Shown one piece after another: positions 46,901 through 54,899 of a stretch of 64,000 bases of DNA. This DNA is from Flavobacterium sp. N502540 (lineage in GTDB: Bacteria; Bacteroidota; Bacteroidia; Flavobacteriales; Flavobacteriaceae). The DNA is taken from assembly GCF_025947365.1 (NCBI RefSeq), contig NZ_CP110012.1, forward strand, positions 5,345,052 to 5,409,051. The letters run 5' to 3'. The notes beneath the pieces were generated by a model, which searched no databases, had not been told where the DNA came from, and saw only the letters and a list, made by a program, of their open reading frames with translations. The position numbers were made by a program, and so were the translations under genes. Position 1 is the first letter of the stretch, and the number at the start of each line of letters is the position of its first letter.

Positions 46901-47591
46901 ATGCGTGTTGGTTGATGATGAGCCTTTAGCAATCAAAGTCCTGCAAAATTATTTTACCAATTTTACAGATTTTGAAGTAATCGGCACATTTAATAATTCT
47001 TTGGAAGCGCTTGATTTTATAAACAGTACCACTGTCGATGCTGTATTCTTAGACATTAACATGCCTATGATGACAGGGTTCGAACTTATTAGCTTAATCG
47101 AAAACAAAACCAAAGTTATCATCACAACCGCTTTTAGAGAATTTGCCGCCGAAAGTTACGATCTGGATGTTCTGGATTATTTAGTAAAACCGATTCCTCT
47201 TCCAAGATTTATAAAATGCATTAATAAAATCACCACCGAATACAACCTAAAAAACAATATTAAAGTCGAAACCGTAAAAGGAGACTCTCATATTTTTATT
47301 AAAGTCGATAAAAAAATGATGAAAATTAATATTGAAGAAATTCTGTTTGTTGAAGGCATGAAAGAATACATAAAAGTGGTGACTTCCGACAAAACCTACA
47401 TTACACACAAATCTCTGACTTCATTATCTGAAGAATTACCGGCTGACCGATTCCTGCGCATTCACAAATCATACGTAATTGCGCTCAACAAAGTGAAATC
47501 TATAGAGGGCAATCGTATTCAGATACAATCCTACACCATTCCAATTGGAAGAAATTACAGCAAAGAAGTAAAAAACAAAATTCTGGAATAA
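46890..47591 (+). CDS. LytTR-type response regulator
   Basis: 233 residues. REC domain with VLVDDEPLAIKVL, phospho-Asp in VFLDINMPMMTGFEL (about 54) and the KP loop YLVKPIPLPRF; C-terminal LytTR DNA-binding domain with KVDKKMMKINIEEILFVEGM, YITHKSLTSLSEEL and FLRIHKSYVIALNKV. Its ATG is inside the end of the kinase gene (11-bp overlap), so the two are translationally coupled. LytTR proteins bind direct repeats of about 9 bp spaced one helical turn. It is the best candidate for the element shared by susC and the permease. Confidence 0.95.
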   Translation: MKIKCVLVDDEPLAIKVLQNYFTNFTDFEVIGTFNNSLEALDFINSTTVDAVFLDINMPMMTGFELISLIENKTKVIITTAFREFAAESYDLDVLDYLVKPIPLPRFIKCINKITTEYNLKNNIKVETVKGDSHIFIKVDKKMMKINIEEILFVEGMKEYIKVVTSDKTYITHKSLTSLSEELPADRFLRIHKSYVIALNKVKSIEGNRIQIQSYTIPIGRNYSKEVKNKILE

Positions 47592-47651
47592 ATTCAGCTT
47601 CCTAAATCGTTTTTCTAACTCAGTAAAAACTAACACATTGTTGAAAAAATA

Positions 47652-47683
47652 ATGTCGTTGGTTTAAATTTAACATTATTTGTA
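47652..47683 (+). promoter_or_regulatory. Element shared with the susC promoter region (permease copy)
   Basis: ATGTCGTTGGTTTAAA, then TTTAACATTATTTGTA, 85 bp before the permease ATG; same strand as the gene. It begins 60 bp past the response regulator stop. Confidence 0.75.
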
Positions 47684-47767
47684 GCTTTTTATTTTTTTTT
47701 GATACACTTAACAAATATATTTACGGTCTTCAAAAAACAATAAAATAAAAAATTAACCTCTTAAATT

Positions 47768-49237
47768 ATGAGTTCAGAAAATGTTCAAACCAAATGGGGA
47801 CAGTTTATCTCGTTGATAATTGTTTTCTTCTTTTGGGGTTTTGTTGGTTCTGCCAATGACATCCTGATTCCTGTTTTCAAGAAAGTATTCACCTTATCGC
47901 AAGTACAATCACAATTAGTAGCCTGGGCCTTTTATGCAGCATACTTCGTCGGTTCATTGATTTTCTTTTTGGTGTCCTTAAAATTAGATGTTTTACAAAA
48001 ATTTGGATACAAAAAAACACTTTCTGCCGGTTTACTCCTATCTGCCGTTGGATCATTTTTATTCATTCCCGCTGCATCAATGGAAAGCTTCCCTTTCTTC
48101 TTAACCGCTTTATTTACAGTAGGATTAGGATTCTCTATCCAGCAAATTGTTGCCAATCCTCTTGCCATTAAAATGGGAAGCCCTGCAACAGGTGCACACC
48201 GTTTGACTTTAGCAGGTGGAATCAACTCTTTCGGAACTACAATTGGTGCTATCTTACTGGGAATAGCTTTATTCGGAATGGGAGATAACAAAAAAACAGC
48301 TCTTTCTTTAGAGGACATTAAACTGCCTTTTATTATTCTGGGACTTGCTTTTATCATAGTAGCCGTTTTCATGAACTTCTCCAAAATTGAAGATCCTGCA
48401 AAAGAGGACGAAGAAGAAATTAAAGTAGCTCACGAAAAATTCAACATACTAGACTACCCACAGCTTTATTTAGGAATGTTAGGAATCTTTATCTACGTAG
48501 GTACGGAGGTAACTATTATCAGTAACCTTCCTGCTTTACTGCATACACATGAATTTGGAAACATCCTGGAAGATGCTATTGCCCCATTTATTGCCCTTTA
48601 CTGGGGAAGCTTAATGATTGGCCGCTGGAATGGCGGGGTTAACGTTTTCAATACTTCAAACTTAGTAAATACAGCTCTTAAGTTCATTGTTCCTGCATTG
48701 GCATTTGGAGTAATCATTGGCGCTAACCTTTTTGCCGCGCACGATGTTTCTTCTTTTTACATTTACCCAATCTGGATCTTGTTATTTATAGCAGTAAGTT
48801 TTGTTGGAGGTAAAAATGCAGGTAAAACCTTAATGCTTTTCGGAATTTCCGGTGTATTGATGATGTTTGCCGGATTGGTTTACCCGGATCCGCAAATTGC
48901 TAAATTCTTCTTTATTTCCGGAGGTTTATTCTTATCTATCATGTGGCCGTCTATCTTTGACTTAGCGATTGCAGGCTTAGGTAAAAACACTGGAAAAGCA
49001 TCTTCATTCTTAATCATGATGATTCTTGGAGGAGGAATTATCCCTTTAATTCAGGGAAGTATCTGTGATATCGACCTTACAAGTCCAAACGGAATTTTTG
49101 GAATCACATGGACACACTTCTCCTATATCGTTCCTCTTCTTGGCTTTGCATACTTAGGATTTTATGGTTTCTATTGTCCTAAAATTTTAAAAAGACAAGG
49201 GATCAACCACGTTGAAGGCGGAGGCGGAGGTCACTAA
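47768..49237 (+). CDS. FucP/NagP-type MFS sugar permease
   Basis: 489 residues with about 12 hydrophobic helices. Opens FWGFVGSANDILIPVFKKVF and VAWAFYAAYFVGSL, the fucose/glucose/galactose-H+ symporter (FHS) pattern, with AGGINSFGTTIGAILLG and a conserved IMWPSIFDLAIAGLG in the C-terminal half. FHS members include the GlcNAc permease NagP; location by susCD and nagB points to GlcNAc uptake across the inner membrane (inference). A large terminator follows. Confidence 0.9.
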   Translation: MSSENVQTKWGQFISLIIVFFFWGFVGSANDILIPVFKKVFTLSQVQSQLVAWAFYAAYFVGSLIFFLVSLKLDVLQKFGYKKTLSAGLLLSAVGSFLFIPAASMESFPFFLTALFTVGLGFSIQQIVANPLAIKMGSPATGAHRLTLAGGINSFGTTIGAILLGIALFGMGDNKKTALSLEDIKLPFIILGLAFIIVAVFMNFSKIEDPAKEDEEEIKVAHEKFNILDYPQLYLGMLGIFIYVGTEVTIISNLPALLHTHEFGNILEDAIAPFIALYWGSLMIGRWNGGVNVFNTSNLVNTALKFIVPALAFGVIIGANLFAAHDVSSFYIYPIWILLFIAVSFVGGKNAGKTLMLFGISGVLMMFAGLVYPDPQIAKFFFISGGLFLSIMWPSIFDLAIAGLGKNTGKASSFLIMMILGGGIIPLIQGSICDIDLTSPNGIFGITWTHFSYIVPLLGFAYLGFYGFYCPKILKRQGINHVEGGGGGH

Positions 49238-49257
49238 ACGAGTAAAATTTTAAATTC

Positions 49258-49328
49258 CAAATCTCAAATTCCAAATCCCAAACGCTCCTAAAAGTTTGGA
49301 ATTTGGAATTTGAGATTTGTTTTTTTTT
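49258..49328 (+). terminator. Large terminator after the permease gene
   Basis: 25-bp arms (49258-49282 and 49295-49319) pair with one mismatch, loop 12 nt, followed by nine T. The arm is built from AAATTCCAAATCTC words. A second hairpin follows at 49356. Confidence 0.9.
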
Positions 49329-49355
49329 AGCACTACTTTCCTATAATCACAACAA

Positions 49356-49384
49356 ACCCGACAGGTTTCAAAAATCTGTCGGGT
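49356..49384. terminator. Second hairpin after the permease gene
   Basis: ACCCGACAG / CTGTCGGGT (9 bp, 11-nt loop). AT-rich flanks without a clear T-run on the plus strand. Confidence 0.55.
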
Positions 49385-49398
49385 ATATAAAAATAAAA

Positions 49399-49433
49399 AA
49401 AACGCCATCTTTCTATTGAAAAATGGCGTTTTT
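49399..49433 (-). terminator. Terminator of the transaldolase gene
   Basis: AAAACGCCAT / ATGGCGTTTT (10 bp, 14-nt loop), T-run on the minus strand, 20 bp past the transaldolase stop at 49454. T's on the plus strand make it usable both ways. Confidence 0.85.
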
Positions 49434-49453
49434 AAGTTCTTATTAATTAAGGA

Positions 49454-50110
49454 CTACTTGTTTCCTTTTTCGAAATCAGCTACAAACTGAGCCAATCCAA
49501 TATCTGTTAATGGATGTTTCAACAATCCATAAATTGCAGAAAGAGGCCCTGTCATAACATCAGCACCGATTTTAGCACAATTTACAATGTGCATCGTGTG
49601 ACGCACAGAAGCTGCTAAAATTTGAGTTTCGTAACCGTAGTTGTCATATACCAATCTAATCTCTTCGATTAAATTCAATCCGTCAGTTGAAACATCATCT
49701 AAACGACCCACAAACGGAGATACATAAGTTGCTCCCGCTTTTGCAGCCAAAATAGCTTGTCCTACTGAAAACACAAGAGTTACATTCGTTTTAATTCCTT
49801 TATCAGAAAAATATTTTGCCGCCATAACACCTTCTTTCGTCATAGGCAATTTTACCACGATTTGGTCATGTAATTCAGCCAGCTCCTCACCTTCCTTAAC
49901 CATACCGTCAAAATCCAGCGCATTCACTTCAGCACTTACATCTCCTTCAACCAAATTACAGATGTCAACATAGTGCTTCAAAATGTTGTTTTTTCCGGTA
50001 ATTCCTTCTTTAGCCATCAATGATGGGTTAGTGGTTACACCATCCAAAACCCCTAAAGCCTGCGCTTCTTTAATCTGAGCTAAATTAGCCGTGTCAATAA
50101 AAAATTTCAT
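49454..50110 (-). CDS. Transaldolase / fructose-6-phosphate aldolase family
   Basis: 218 residues, the short TalC/FSA type. [44 protein letters not shown] (Schiff-base Lys in VKLP), [29 protein letters not shown] and [14 protein letters not shown] match the family. Small members act as transaldolases of the pentose phosphate pathway or as F6P aldolases; sequence alone does not separate the two. Fructose-6-phosphate is also the product of the nagB enzyme, but the two genes are on different transcripts. Confidence 0.93.
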   Translation of the reverse strand: MKFFIDTANLAQIKEAQALGVLDGVTTNPSLMAKEGITGKNNILKHYVDICNLVEGDVSAEVNALDFDGMVKEGEELAELHDQIVVKLPMTKEGVMAAKYFSDKGIKTNVTLVFSVGQAILAAKAGATYVSPFVGRLDDVSTDGLNLIEEIRLVYDNYGYETQILAASVRHTMHIVNCAKIGADVMTGPLSAIYGLLKHPLTDIGLAQFVADFEKGNK

Positions 50111-50161
50111 AATCTATTTATATTTAATTGTGTGTTTAAAATTTCCCTGCAAAATTACAAC

Positions 50162-51244
50162 TTAGAATCTAAACTTAGCACCAATAGCCAAATCAATTCT
50201 CCATAAATTTTCTATCTCATCTTTATCCAATTTTTCCGTATAAGTTCTGCCATCTGCATACGTATACTTTAACTTCTTCAAAGCACCTCCAACAAAACTA
50301 ACTTGTGGTCCTATCAAAAAATGAGGTGTTATTCTAAAATGATATCCCATTCCGCCAATCATACCCAGATTCGAACCTGTTATTTTTACCGAATTACCGC
50401 TAACCATACCTGCCTTATTTTGATATGCCATATACCCTAAAGATAGTTCTAAATTAGCCTCACCAATTCTTGCATGTTGATTTTCAGTCAGTATAAAAGA
50501 CGGTCCAATAAACGAAATTGTTATATCATCACTAAAATCTCCTCTTGTCGTAACTCCATCATTCGAAGTAATCTTCTGATCATAAATCACTCCAGACGAC
50601 TTATAAACATTGTATTTCAAACCAAATCCTCTTATTCCATCTTTAAGATAATAAGCGCTTACATCATAACTTAATCCCGATTTTAATTTTTTCAAATATT
50701 CCTTTTGTTCTGAATTCAGTCCGTCCGGAGATGAAGCTACTCTAAAACTCTGCCCAACATTAGCGGTAATTAAAAATTTTGAAGTTTTAGAATTATTATA
50801 ATTACCTGAATTATAAACTACGGCATCCTTTTTAATAGCTTTAGAACCTGAAACTAGCTGAATGGTATCTTTAACAATCTTAGATCTATTATAATCCGAA
50901 GTATTTTCAACTCTCAACAAATCAGCAGTAATTCGATGACAACTACTTCCAAATGTACTCGGATACAAATGTTCTGTAATTAACAATGCATTAGCACCGC
51001 TTTTGCGAGCTTCTGTTTTTGCTTTTTCAAGCACTGTATTTAAACTACAATTGGTAGTAAAACCAGTATCTCCAATTTTAGTCGATCCAATTTTACTATA
51101 TGCTGAAGGAAGTTCTGATTTAGCATTAAAAACGACAACTTTATCACTTTCATTTAATTTATCGTGTTTTTCAGAAACAGAAGTTCTGATTTTTGGAGAA
51201 CAGGAACAAAAGGCAACAGTAATAAAAAGTAAAAGGTATTTCAT
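50162..51244 (-). CDS. Lipoprotein with outer-membrane-barrel-like C-terminal part
   Basis: 360 residues. Signal and lipobox: MKYLLLFITVAFCSC with Cys 15. The next 110 residues, with SKIGSTKIGDTGFTTNC, EKAKTEARKSGANALLITEH and SSCHRITADLL, resemble a small alpha/beta domain seen in other flavobacterial lipoproteins. From about residue 155 the sequence alternates hydrophobic strands (KFLITANVGQSFRVA, GLSYDVSAYYL, LELSLGYMAYQ, LGMIGGMGYHFRITPHFLIG) and ends with ...LAIGAKFRF, as in outer membrane barrels. Function unknown. A lipid-anchored domain fused to a barrel is unusual. Confidence 0.7.
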   Translation of the reverse strand: MKYLLLFITVAFCSCSPKIRTSVSEKHDKLNESDKVVVFNAKSELPSAYSKIGSTKIGDTGFTTNCSLNTVLEKAKTEARKSGANALLITEHLYPSTFGSSCHRITADLLRVENTSDYNRSKIVKDTIQLVSGSKAIKKDAVVYNSGNYNNSKTSKFLITANVGQSFRVASSPDGLNSEQKEYLKKLKSGLSYDVSAYYLKDGIRGFGLKYNVYKSSGVIYDQKITSNDGVTTRGDFSDDITISFIGPSFILTENQHARIGEANLELSLGYMAYQNKAGMVSGNSVKITGSNLGMIGGMGYHFRITPHFLIGPQVSFVGGALKKLKYTYADGRTYTEKLDKDEIENLWRIDLAIGAKFRF

Positions 51245-51260
51245 TTTGGCATTTAGCTAT

Positions 51261-52064
51261 TTATAATTTATAATGATTCATCAGCATTTTTTCATAAACT
51301 TTATCCGGTAATGCACGTTTTAAAACAATGGAGAACTTCTGCATAAAAGCCCCTACTTTATAATGTACTTTTGGTTTTTCCTTTTGGATGATTTTATAAA
51401 CAGCTTCAGCCATTTCATTCGGATTTCCCCCTGCATCAACATGTTCGTTCATCGTTGCAAGAATATCGCCATACACTTTTTCGTAAGCCGAACCTTTTAC
51501 CACCGGTGCGTGATAACGACCTGCTGCAATATTTGTGGCAAAATCACCCGGAGCCACATTCGTAATTTCAATTCCAAACGACTTCACTTCCATTCGCAAA
51601 GCCTCGGTAATTAATTCTAAAGCCCCTTTGGAAGCCGAATACACACTGCGATACGGCAATCCCATATAACCTGCAATCGAAGTAATATTGATAATCAAAC
51701 CCGATTTTTGCTCTCGCATTTGAGGCAAAACCGCTTTCATCACTTCAATTGGTCCGAAAAAATTGGTTTCAAAATTATTCTTGATTTCCTCCGTCGGAAT
51801 CTCCTCTAAAGGTCCGGTAATTCCAACCCCGGCATTATTAATGACAACATCCAGTCTTCCGGATGCTGCAATAATCTGAGTCACTGCCAACTGTATAGAT
51901 TCCGCATTACGAACGTCCAAAGCAACCAATGGAAAAACAGAATGCTGTACCTTTTCAGGATTTCGGCTCGTTCCGTATACCACGAAACCTCTTTGATGTA
52001 AATACTCTCCAATTGACTTTCCAATTCCTGAAGATCCGCCGGTTATTAAAACAACTTTACTCAT
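51261..52064 (-). CDS. Short-chain dehydrogenase/reductase
   Basis: 267 residues. Rossmann TGGSSGIG (about 8-15), NNAGV, and YSASK active site with the catalytic Tyr/Lys; C-terminal lid. NAD(P)-dependent oxidoreductase of unknown substrate. It is followed at its 3' end by the 360-residue lipoprotein gene, and its 5' region has a GGGTTAT array. No operon partners identify the substrate. Confidence 0.92.
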   Translation of the reverse strand: MSKVVLITGGSSGIGKSIGEYLHQRGFVVYGTSRNPEKVQHSVFPLVALDVRNAESIQLAVTQIIAASGRLDVVINNAGVGITGPLEEIPTEEIKNNFETNFFGPIEVMKAVLPQMREQKSGLIINITSIAGYMGLPYRSVYSASKGALELITEALRMEVKSFGIEITNVAPGDFATNIAAGRYHAPVVKGSAYEKVYGDILATMNEHVDAGGNPNEMAEAVYKIIQKEKPKVHYKVGAFMQKFSIVLKRALPDKVYEKMLMNHYKL

Positions 52065-52076
52065 TATTTAAGTTTT

Positions 52077-52111
52077 GAGTTATGGGTTATGGGTTATGGG
52101 TTATGGGTTAT
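52077..52111. repeat. Tandem heptamer array GAGTTAT / GGGTTAT
   Basis: One GAGTTAT then four GGGTTAT (52077-52111), then GTGGA, 12 bp upstream of the SDR start codon. Same family as the array at the end of rnz. Confidence 0.92.
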
Positions 52112-52207
52112 GTGGAGAAATTTTTAATTTCCATCACTTAACTTTAACTTTCAAAAGGGTCAAAAATAAAAAAATCCTCCATAAGGAAGACTACTTTTAA
52201 ATTAATT

Positions 52208-52245
52208 CTAAAAAAAATCCCGAAAGATCGGGAACTAAAAAAAAA
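52208..52245 (-). terminator. Terminator region of the SRP RNA gene
   Basis: On the minus strand, a run of 14 or more T follows the SRP RNA (52237-52250), then a short hairpin TCCCG / CGGGA (about 52219-52232) and seven more T. Confidence 0.65.
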
Positions 52246-52252
52246 AAAAAAT

Positions 52253-52345
52253 GGCAAGCGACCTACATCGCACCGCTCAACCACGTACCCTTGCTATGTT
52301 CCCATCCTGGGGGAGTCTGCAGGAGCTGGTCGTGTAGGACTTGCC
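52253..52345 (-). ncRNA. ffs: Signal recognition particle RNA (small 4.5S type)
   Basis: About 93 nt. Read on the minus strand, the ends pair (GGCAAG with CTTGCC, then CCTACA with TGTAGG). The apex matches the universal SRP helix 8: CAGG, 3 bp, GGAA tetraloop (52299-52302), 3 bp, AGCA, which binds the Ffh M domain. Transcription starts just downstream of a strong promoter and ends in a long T-run. The RNA partners with Ffh to target membrane and secreted proteins. Ends are uncertain by a few bases. Confidence 0.88.
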
Positions 52346-52349
52346 GGTG

Positions 52350-52379
52350 CAAATATACAATCTTTTTATATTTTTGCAA
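52350..52379 (-). promoter_or_regulatory. Promoter of the SRP RNA gene
   Basis: Minus strand TTG (52377-52379), 19-nt spacer, TATATTTG (52350-52357), about 5 bp before the RNA. A full match to the Bacteroidota -33/-7 consensus. Confidence 0.85.
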
Positions 52380-52434
52380 GAGCTTTGTTGCTATAAAAAT
52401 ATCATCGTATATTGGCTTATTCAAATTTTAAACT

Positions 52435-53487
52435 ATGAAAAATTATAACTTCCTAACTGTCATTTTATTAGGAATCACATTAATTGGATGTGGAGATACA
52501 AAAAAAGGTGAAAATTCTTTGTTTACTATCGATGATTCGGCTTTTCCGGCACATTTTTCACCTCAGGAAGCCATTTCGATCGGTGTTTTAAACCCAAATT
52601 CGAAAGAAATCGACAGCATTGCCTACTTTGTAAACGATAAAAAAGTGGGAAGCACAAAAGGTGCGGAAAAATTCAAATTTGAATTAAAAGAACAAAGATT
52701 AGGATATCAGTACCTAAAAGCTACCGTTTATTTTGGATCAGATTCCTCAGACGCTACAAAACGTGTGGAACTGGTTTCTAATATCGAACCTAAACTATTA
52801 AAATATAAAATAGTCAACACCTATCCGCACGACAAACAATCTTTCACTGAAGGATTAGAGTTTTACAAAGACACTTTATACGAAAGCACCGGTCAGGAAG
52901 GAGCTTCTTACGTAAGAAAATACGATTATAAAACAGGGAAAATTTTCAAGCAAATTGATTTAGACAAAAAATACTTTGGTGAAGGAATTACGTTCATCAA
53001 CGGTAAATTATTTCAGCTGACCTACCAAAACAAAACAGGTTTCATCTACAATGCCAACACTTTAAAACTGGAAAAAACCTTTGCTTACGAGAAAGATATC
53101 GAAGGCTGGGGAATGACGAATGACGGGAAATACATTTATCAAACGGACAAAACAGAGAAAATCTGGAAAATGGATCCTGCAACGCAAAAAATGATAGATT
53201 ACATTAACGTATACTCAGGAACTTCAAAAATTAAAGCCATTAATGAATTGGAGTGGATTAACGGAAAAATCTATACCAACGTTTGGTTTAAGGATGCTAT
53301 TGCTGTCGTAAACCCTACCTCTGGAGCCGTTGAGGGAATTCTGGACATGTCAGGATTACGCAAACTTATGACTGATGTAACTAAAGATGATGTTTTAAAC
53401 GGAATTGCTTACAACCCAAAAACCAAAACTATTTTTGTTACCGGTAAAAACTGGACTAAAATGTTCGAAATAACCGTTTCAGAATAA
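52435..53487 (+). CDS. Glutaminyl-peptide cyclotransferase (glutamine cyclotransferase fold)
   Basis: 350 residues. Lipobox TLIGC (Cys about 19), so a lipoprotein of the periplasm or outer membrane. A short N-terminal beta domain (about 40-120) precedes a five-bladed propeller with the family pattern PHDKQSFTEGLEFYKDTLYE, YVRKYDYKTGKI, GEGITFINGKLFQLTYQNK, GWGMTNDGKYIYQTDKTE, INELEWINGKIYTNVWFKD and LNGIAYNPKTKTIFVTGKNW. Converts N-terminal Gln to pyroglutamate; in Bacteroidota, signal peptidase I products often start with Gln, and eight proteins in this window have that form. Confidence 0.92.
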   Translation: MKNYNFLTVILLGITLIGCGDTKKGENSLFTIDDSAFPAHFSPQEAISIGVLNPNSKEIDSIAYFVNDKKVGSTKGAEKFKFELKEQRLGYQYLKATVYFGSDSSDATKRVELVSNIEPKLLKYKIVNTYPHDKQSFTEGLEFYKDTLYESTGQEGASYVRKYDYKTGKIFKQIDLDKKYFGEGITFINGKLFQLTYQNKTGFIYNANTLKLEKTFAYEKDIEGWGMTNDGKYIYQTDKTEKIWKMDPATQKMIDYINVYSGTSKIKAINELEWINGKIYTNVWFKDAIAVVNPTSGAVEGILDMSGLRKLMTDVTKDDVLNGIAYNPKTKTIFVTGKNWTKMFEITVSE

Positions 53488-53588
53488 GATAATTAAGAAC
53501 AAATTTTCAAACACAGATTTCACTAATTTCACTAATCTATTGTGTGATAATTGTGAAATTTGTGCTTTTTACTTTATACCTCAAAATA

Positions 53589-54827
53589 ATGACAACTCTT
53601 ATAACAAACATAAAAGAACTGCTTCAGGTTCGCGAAACTTCAATAGCCAAAGTATCAGGAGCAGAAATGGCCATACTTCCAACGCTGAAAAACGCCTATT
53701 TAATTCTAAAAGACGATCTTATTCAGGATTATGGTCTGATGGAAAATCTTCCTGAAACCAATGCCGATCTGACAATCGATGCAACAGGACGAGTTGTACT
53801 GCCTACGTGGTGCGACAGCCACACCCACATTGTATATGCAGGTAATCGCGAACAGGAATTTGTAGACCGAATAAATGGATTTTCGTATGAAGAAATTGCG
53901 AATCGTGGCGGTGGTATTCTAAACTCGGCTAAAAAACTCAATGAAACTAATGAAGAGGAAATCTACGAGCAGTCGAAAGTTCGTTTAGAAGAAGTCATGC
54001 ATTTGGGAACCGGAGCTGTAGAAATTAAATCCGGTTACGGACTAACTATCGAAGGTGAACTTAAAATGCTTCGCGTAATTCAAAAATTAGCCCAGAATTA
54101 TCCGATTGCTATAAAAGCCACTTTTCTGGGAGCACACGCCTTCCCTTTGCATTATAAAGAAAACAAAGCGGGTTATATTGATGAAATCATCACTAAAATG
54201 CTGCCTGAAATTGCCCAAAACAAACTGGCCGATTATGTGGATGCCTTTTGTGAAACGGGTTATTTCTCAGTTGAAGAAACAGAAAAAATCATGGAAGCCG
54301 GAATACAATTTGGACTGAAACCAAAAATTCATGTCAACCAATTCAATTCTATTGGCGGAATACAAGCTGGAATCAAATACAACGCCCTTTCAGTGGATCA
54401 TCTTGAAATTATGAACCCGGAAGACATTGAGGCGTTAAAAAATACAGAAACGATGCCTGTTGCTTTACCATCCTGTTCTTATTTTTTAAGCATTCCTTAC
54501 ACTCCGGCTCGTGAAATGATAAAAGCAGGCCTGCCAATTGCCCTGGCTACAGATTTTAACCCTGGCTCTACTCCATCCGGAAATATGAATTTTGTAGTTG
54601 CAACGGCTTGTATTAAAATGAAAATGACTCCTGAAGAAGCTATAAATGCCGCTACTATAAATGGCGCCTACGCGATGGGAATTTCTGAGACACATGGAAG
54701 TATCACCAAAGGAAAAAAAGCCAATCTGATCCTTACAAAACCCGTTTCCTCTTACTATCAAATTCCTTATGCTTTTGGAAGTAATCTTATCGAAAGCGTT
54801 TTTCTTGAAGGAAAAATTCTTGAATAG
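53589..54827 (+). CDS. hutI: Imidazolonepropionase
   Basis: 412 residues from ATG 53589; the frame extends 15 codons upstream, without family similarity. Amidohydrolase fold with the metal site CDSHTHIVYAGNREQEF, later GGGILNSAKKL, EIKSGYGLTIEGEL, TFLGAHAFPLHYKE, HVNQFNSIGGI and LATDFNPGSTPSGNM. Opens the imidazolone ring in histidine degradation to formiminoglutamate. hutG, the next step, lies 1 kb downstream with an unrelated minus-strand gene between. Confidence 0.95.
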   Translation: MTTLITNIKELLQVRETSIAKVSGAEMAILPTLKNAYLILKDDLIQDYGLMENLPETNADLTIDATGRVVLPTWCDSHTHIVYAGNREQEFVDRINGFSYEEIANRGGGILNSAKKLNETNEEEIYEQSKVRLEEVMHLGTGAVEIKSGYGLTIEGELKMLRVIQKLAQNYPIAIKATFLGAHAFPLHYKENKAGYIDEIITKMLPEIAQNKLADYVDAFCETGYFSVEETEKIMEAGIQFGLKPKIHVNQFNSIGGIQAGIKYNALSVDHLEIMNPEDIEALKNTETMPVALPSCSYFLSIPYTPAREMIKAGLPIALATDFNPGSTPSGNMNFVVATACIKMKMTPEEAINAATINGAYAMGISETHGSITKGKKANLILTKPVSSYYQIPYAFGSNLIESVFLEGKILE

Positions 54828-54834
54828 AAAGCAT

Positions 54835-54868
54835 AAAAAAGGTCTGTGAAAAATCACAGACCTTTTTT
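54835..54868. terminator. Bidirectional terminator after hutI
   Basis: Stem GGTCTGTGA / TCACAGACC (9 bp, AAAA loop) extended by six A and six T to 15 bp. Serves hutI (+) and the convergent coiled-coil gene (-). Confidence 0.9.
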
Positions 54869-54899
54869 ACTTTTAGTGGTATTTGTCCTAGACGGCGTA

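Noticed and set aside
46890..47591. Riboswitch in the leader of the permease or regulator
   Set aside because: No conserved aptamer-like structure recognised; the shared element is short and promoter-proximal.
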